Part shown: positions 5,765 through 7,971 of the stretch, piece after piece
Layout: the number at the start of each line of letters is the position of its first letter
Position numbering within the stretch: the first letter of the stretch is position 1
Assembly (NCBI GenBank): GCA_947440715.1
Contig: CANETI010000106.1
Coordinates: 1 to 7,971, forward strand
Reading direction: 5' to 3'
Length of the DNA: 7,971 nucleotides
Origin: Planctomycetota bacterium
GTDB lineage: Bacteria; Planctomycetota; UBA11346
Notes under the pieces: generated by a model
The model's input: the letters and a program-made list of their open reading frames with translations, nothing else
Databases searched by the model: none
Told to the model about the DNA's origin: nothing
Position numbers and translations under genes: made by a program

Positions 5765-7971
5765 TTATCCAGCCATCGCTGGGGCGACGTGCTGCGCCTG
5801 GTGTTTAGCCAGCAGTTTGGACACCTCAGGACGGCAGCTGCCGCAGGCTGTCCCTGCGCGGGAGGCTTTGCACACAGTGGCCACGGTGCACGTCCCAGAG
5901 GCGGCTTGTTGATTGATGACGCGCTCAATGGTCTCACTGCCGATTTGATTGCAGGAGCACACCAAGTTGCCTTCGATCGGTGCCGCTGCCGCACCGCCGC
6001 GTAACAGCGTTGCGCGGCGATCATCTAATTCTGTGCGATTGGCAATCAGCGAAATGTAATCAGAAAATCCAGCGCTATCGCCATACATCACAATGCCGAT
6101 GAGGCGATCGTTTTTGACGATGGCGCGCTGGTAAATATTCGCGGACGCATCTTGATAAACGATAGATTGAGTGCCGGGCTGATCGTCGTCGATTTGTCCC
6201 GCGCTGGCACATACCACGCCCTGCACTTTAAGGACATTCGCATTAAAGGGACCTGTGTAGGTCGAATGAATATTACCGCGTAGGTATTCCACCACTTGGC
6301 GAGATTGTTCTTCGGCAGCTGCGGTGGTACCGGCAAAGGCTGAGTTGTATTCAGCGACTTCCCCAATGGCGAAAATATTTTCGTCCGATGTGCGAAAAAA
6401 GCGATCAACGATAATACCAGTCGAACATTCAAGTAAGGCTGTACGCGCGAGTTCAGCATTGGGTGCGGTGCCGGTGGCAAAGATCACCGCATCGCACGGA
6501 ATGATTTTGCCATCTTTTAATTTGACGCCGGTCACGTGGTCTTTGCCTATTAATTCACTGGCTTCGGCGCGAAAGCGAATTGCGATGCCACGATCAGCTA
6601 AGGTATCCGCTAATATTTTTGCTGCGTGGCGGTCTAATTGCCGCCCCATTAATTGATCGCTGCGTTGTAAGACGGTTACGGAGCAGTCTAAATGATGCAG
6701 AGCATCTGCTAATTCTAGCCCTAAAATACCACCGCCAACAATGATAAAGCGTTTGCCTGGGCCAGATAACCCGCGAATGGATTCGGCATCAGAACGCTTG
6801 CGTAAAAAATGCACGCCGGACGTCGGCATGGGTCCTTGATAGAGCTTCGCCGCACGGCTGCCGGTCGCCAGGATTAAGACATGGTAACCATGACGTTTGC
6901 CATATTGATCAATGATTTGCTTATGCGCGCGATCAATGCTGGCGATGCGTACACCAGGGTTAAAATTGACATTTTGTTCGGCGAGTGTTTCTCGTGTATT
7001 TTTAATTAAATCTTCCCAACGACTGGCACCACTAATGTAATGTGGCAATAATACACGATTATAGAGCGGTAAGGCTTCGTCGCCAAACACGGTGATTTCA
7101 TCGTTTAAAGCCGAAGTTTGGTGTGCTTCAATAAAGCCATGCGCTGCGGCACCGCCACCAATAATGATAATTCGTCGTTTTGGCGCAGCCCATTTAACCA
7201 CCTCAACGGCGGCGAATTTTAAATCAGGCTCTTTGGAAACCGGATCTAAGCGTGGGCTGGTAATGTTATTGGCCCGGCCACGTTCGCCACCTAACAATTT
7301 GCCCCAATGCATGGGTAAAAAAACCACGCCTTGGCGAATCGTATCAGTGACTTGCGCGCGCACTTGCACTTCACCGCGTTCACCGCGAATAACGACTATG
7401 TCGTCCTGGTTAATGTGTCGACGCGCCGCATCGTTTGGGTGAATTTCGAGAAACGGTGTATCGCTGTGTGCGTTGAGTTTTTGTACCCGACCAGTTTTGG
7501 TCATGGTGTGCCATTGGTCGCGTAAACGACCGGTGGTTAATATTAAGGGTAATTGTTCGCTAATAGCTTCGCTGCGCGAGCTATAGGGTGGAGACTTTAA
7601 TTGCGCACGTTTATTTGCGGTTTGAAATTCACCATCGCTGTACAGACGCACCGTTCCAGGGTGATCTTTGTTGGCGACCGGCCATTGGAAGGAACCTTCG
7701 TTTTTTAGGCGTTGATGTGACAAACCGGTCATCGTGCAATCACGACCAGCTGTCAGTGCGACATGTTCGTCATAAATAGCTGCGACCGACGTATAGGTGA
7801 AGGATTTCGCGTGACCTAAATGAGCAGCAAAACGGCAAATAATTTCGCTATCGGGTAAAGCATCTCCAGGAGGAGGCACCGCTGCTTGTAATAATCCAAT
7901 GCGTCGTTCGCTATTGGTCATCGTCCCAGTTTTTTCCAACCACGTTGCCGCCGGTAACACCACATCGGCCA
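5765..7971 (-). CDS. Assimilatory nitrate reductase fused to NirB/NasB-type FAD oxidoreductase and [2Fe-2S] domain (3' part)
   Basis: The gene enters from beyond base 7971; 735 codons including the stop are visible. Counting from Met/Val at 7963, residues 1-258 are the C-terminal part of a bis-MGD molybdoenzyme of the NasC/NarB type, with VLPAATWLEKTGTMTNSERR (2-21), TTGRLRDQWHTMTKTGRV (143-160) and VVFLPMHWG (213-221). Residues 262-580 are a NirB/NasB-like NAD(P)H oxidoreductase: FAD loop IIIIGGGAAAHG, ILATGSR (364-370), NAD loop GGGILGLELAD (410-420) and IFAIGEVAEY (530-539). A BFD-type [2Fe-2S] domain closes the protein, with Cys669, 671, 707 and 710. Together these could pass electrons from NAD(P)H through FAD and iron-sulfur centres to nitrate in the cytoplasm. 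The GTG at 7961-7963 is internal, not the start: the frame stays open to the edge with ADVVLPAAT, a conserved block. In B. subtilis and Klebsiella these parts are on separate subunits. No stop or frameshift lies at the junction. Confidence 0.92.
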   Translation of the reverse strand, partial: ADVVLPAATWLEKTGTMTNSERRIGLLQAAVPPPGDALPDSEIICRFAAHLGHAKSFTYTSVAAIYDEHVALTAGRDCTMTGLSHQRLKNEGSFQWPVANKDHPGTVRLYSDGEFQTANKRAQLKSPPYSSRSEAISEQLPLILTTGRLRDQWHTMTKTGRVQKLNAHSDTPFLEIHPNDAARRHINQDDIVVIRGERGEVQVRAQVTDTIRQGVVFLPMHWGKLLGGERGRANNITSPRLDPVSKEPDLKFAAVEVVKWAAPKRRIIIIGGGAAAHGFIEAHQTSALNDEITVFGDEALPLYNRVLLPHYISGASRWEDLIKNTRETLAEQNVNFNPGVRIASIDRAHKQIIDQYGKRHGYHVLILATGSRAAKLYQGPMPTSGVHFLRKRSDAESIRGLSGPGKRFIIVGGGILGLELADALHHLDCSVTVLQRSDQLMGRQLDRHAAKILADTLADRGIAIRFRAEASELIGKDHVTGVKLKDGKIIPCDAVIFATGTAPNAELARTALLECSTGIIVDRFFRTSDENIFAIGEVAEYNSAFAGTTAAAEEQSRQVVEYLRGNIHSTYTGPFNANVLKVQGVVCASAGQIDDDQPGTQSIVYQDASANIYQRAIVKNDRLIGIVMYGDSAGFSDYISLIANRTELDDRRATLLRGGAAAAPIEGNLVCSCNQIGSETIERVINQQAASGTCTVATVCKASRAGTACGSCRPEVSKLLAKHQAQHVAPAMAG
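5834..5959 (-). other. BFD-like [2Fe-2S] domain at the C-terminus of the fusion protein
   Basis: The cysteine pattern C-x-C (LVCSC) followed 35 residues later by C-x2-C (TACGSC) is that of bacterioferritin-associated ferredoxin-like domains found in NirB, NasB and some NasA proteins, where they hold a [2Fe-2S] cluster. Two further cysteines (residues 692 and 698) lie in between and are not part of the usual set. Confidence 0.85.

Noticed and set aside
5746..6024. Overlapping open frames on both strands at the end of the nitrate reductase fusion
   Set aside because: They are shadows of the BFD-domain coding sequence and have no recognisable protein features.
7961..7963. GTG as the start of the nitrate reductase fusion gene
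   Set aside because: The frame continues to the window edge with conserved residues (ADVVLPAAT), so the GTG is an internal Val codon and the gene is truncated by the window.

Overview
The window is ordinary-looking bacterial chromosome, densely packed and moderate in base composition. It shows no insertion sequence, CRISPR array, rRNA or tRNA that I can recognise. A TatA-type protein, a probable lipoprotein with an ExbD-like periplasmic domain and a sigma-54 activator point to a double-membrane bacterium. The TatA helix (FGRRLPEI followed by REFKKGI) and the M24 peptidase subgroup (RHPIPT plus TRCVHFG) remind me most of Planctomycetota. That is a weak inference from remembered families; a gammaproteobacterial or other affiliation is not excluded.

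Layout. Positions 1-363 hold the start of adenine phosphoribosyltransferase (apt) on the minus strand, cut by the window edge. A 207-base divergent gap (364-570) separates it from a plus-strand run: tatA-like (571-894), an M24-family peptidase homologue (912-2009), a small ExbD-like lipoprotein that overlaps it by one base (2009-2350), fxsA with a glycine/phenylalanine/proline repeat tail (2394-2966), ppnP (3023-3304) and a HAD phosphatase overlapping ppnP by four bases (3301-3981). These meet, tail to tail with only 19 bases between, a minus-strand pair: a sigma-54-dependent activator (4001-5566) and, upstream of it, the 3' part of a large nitrogen-assimilation protein (5765-7971, continuing beyond the window).

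How they may work together. The minus-strand protein joins the C-terminal part of an assimilatory nitrate reductase to a NirB/NasB-type FAD/NAD oxidoreductase and a BFD-type [2Fe-2S] domain. It could be a one-chain NAD(P)H-dependent nitrate reductase. The adjacent AAA+ activator is a natural candidate regulator, but no sigma-54 promoter could be found inside the window. On the plus strand, PpnP (nucleoside phosphorylase) and the HAD phosphatase are translationally coupled, and apt nearby would salvage adenine released by PpnP. The tatA/M24/lipoprotein/fxsA genes are probably co-transcribed, but no shared pathway is evident.

No clearly new system stands out. The items most worth a second look are the nitrate reductase fusion, the M24 homologue lacking most metal ligands, the ExbD-like domain on a lipoprotein anchor, the FPGG tail on FxsA, and a terminator-like hairpin inside the HAD gene.
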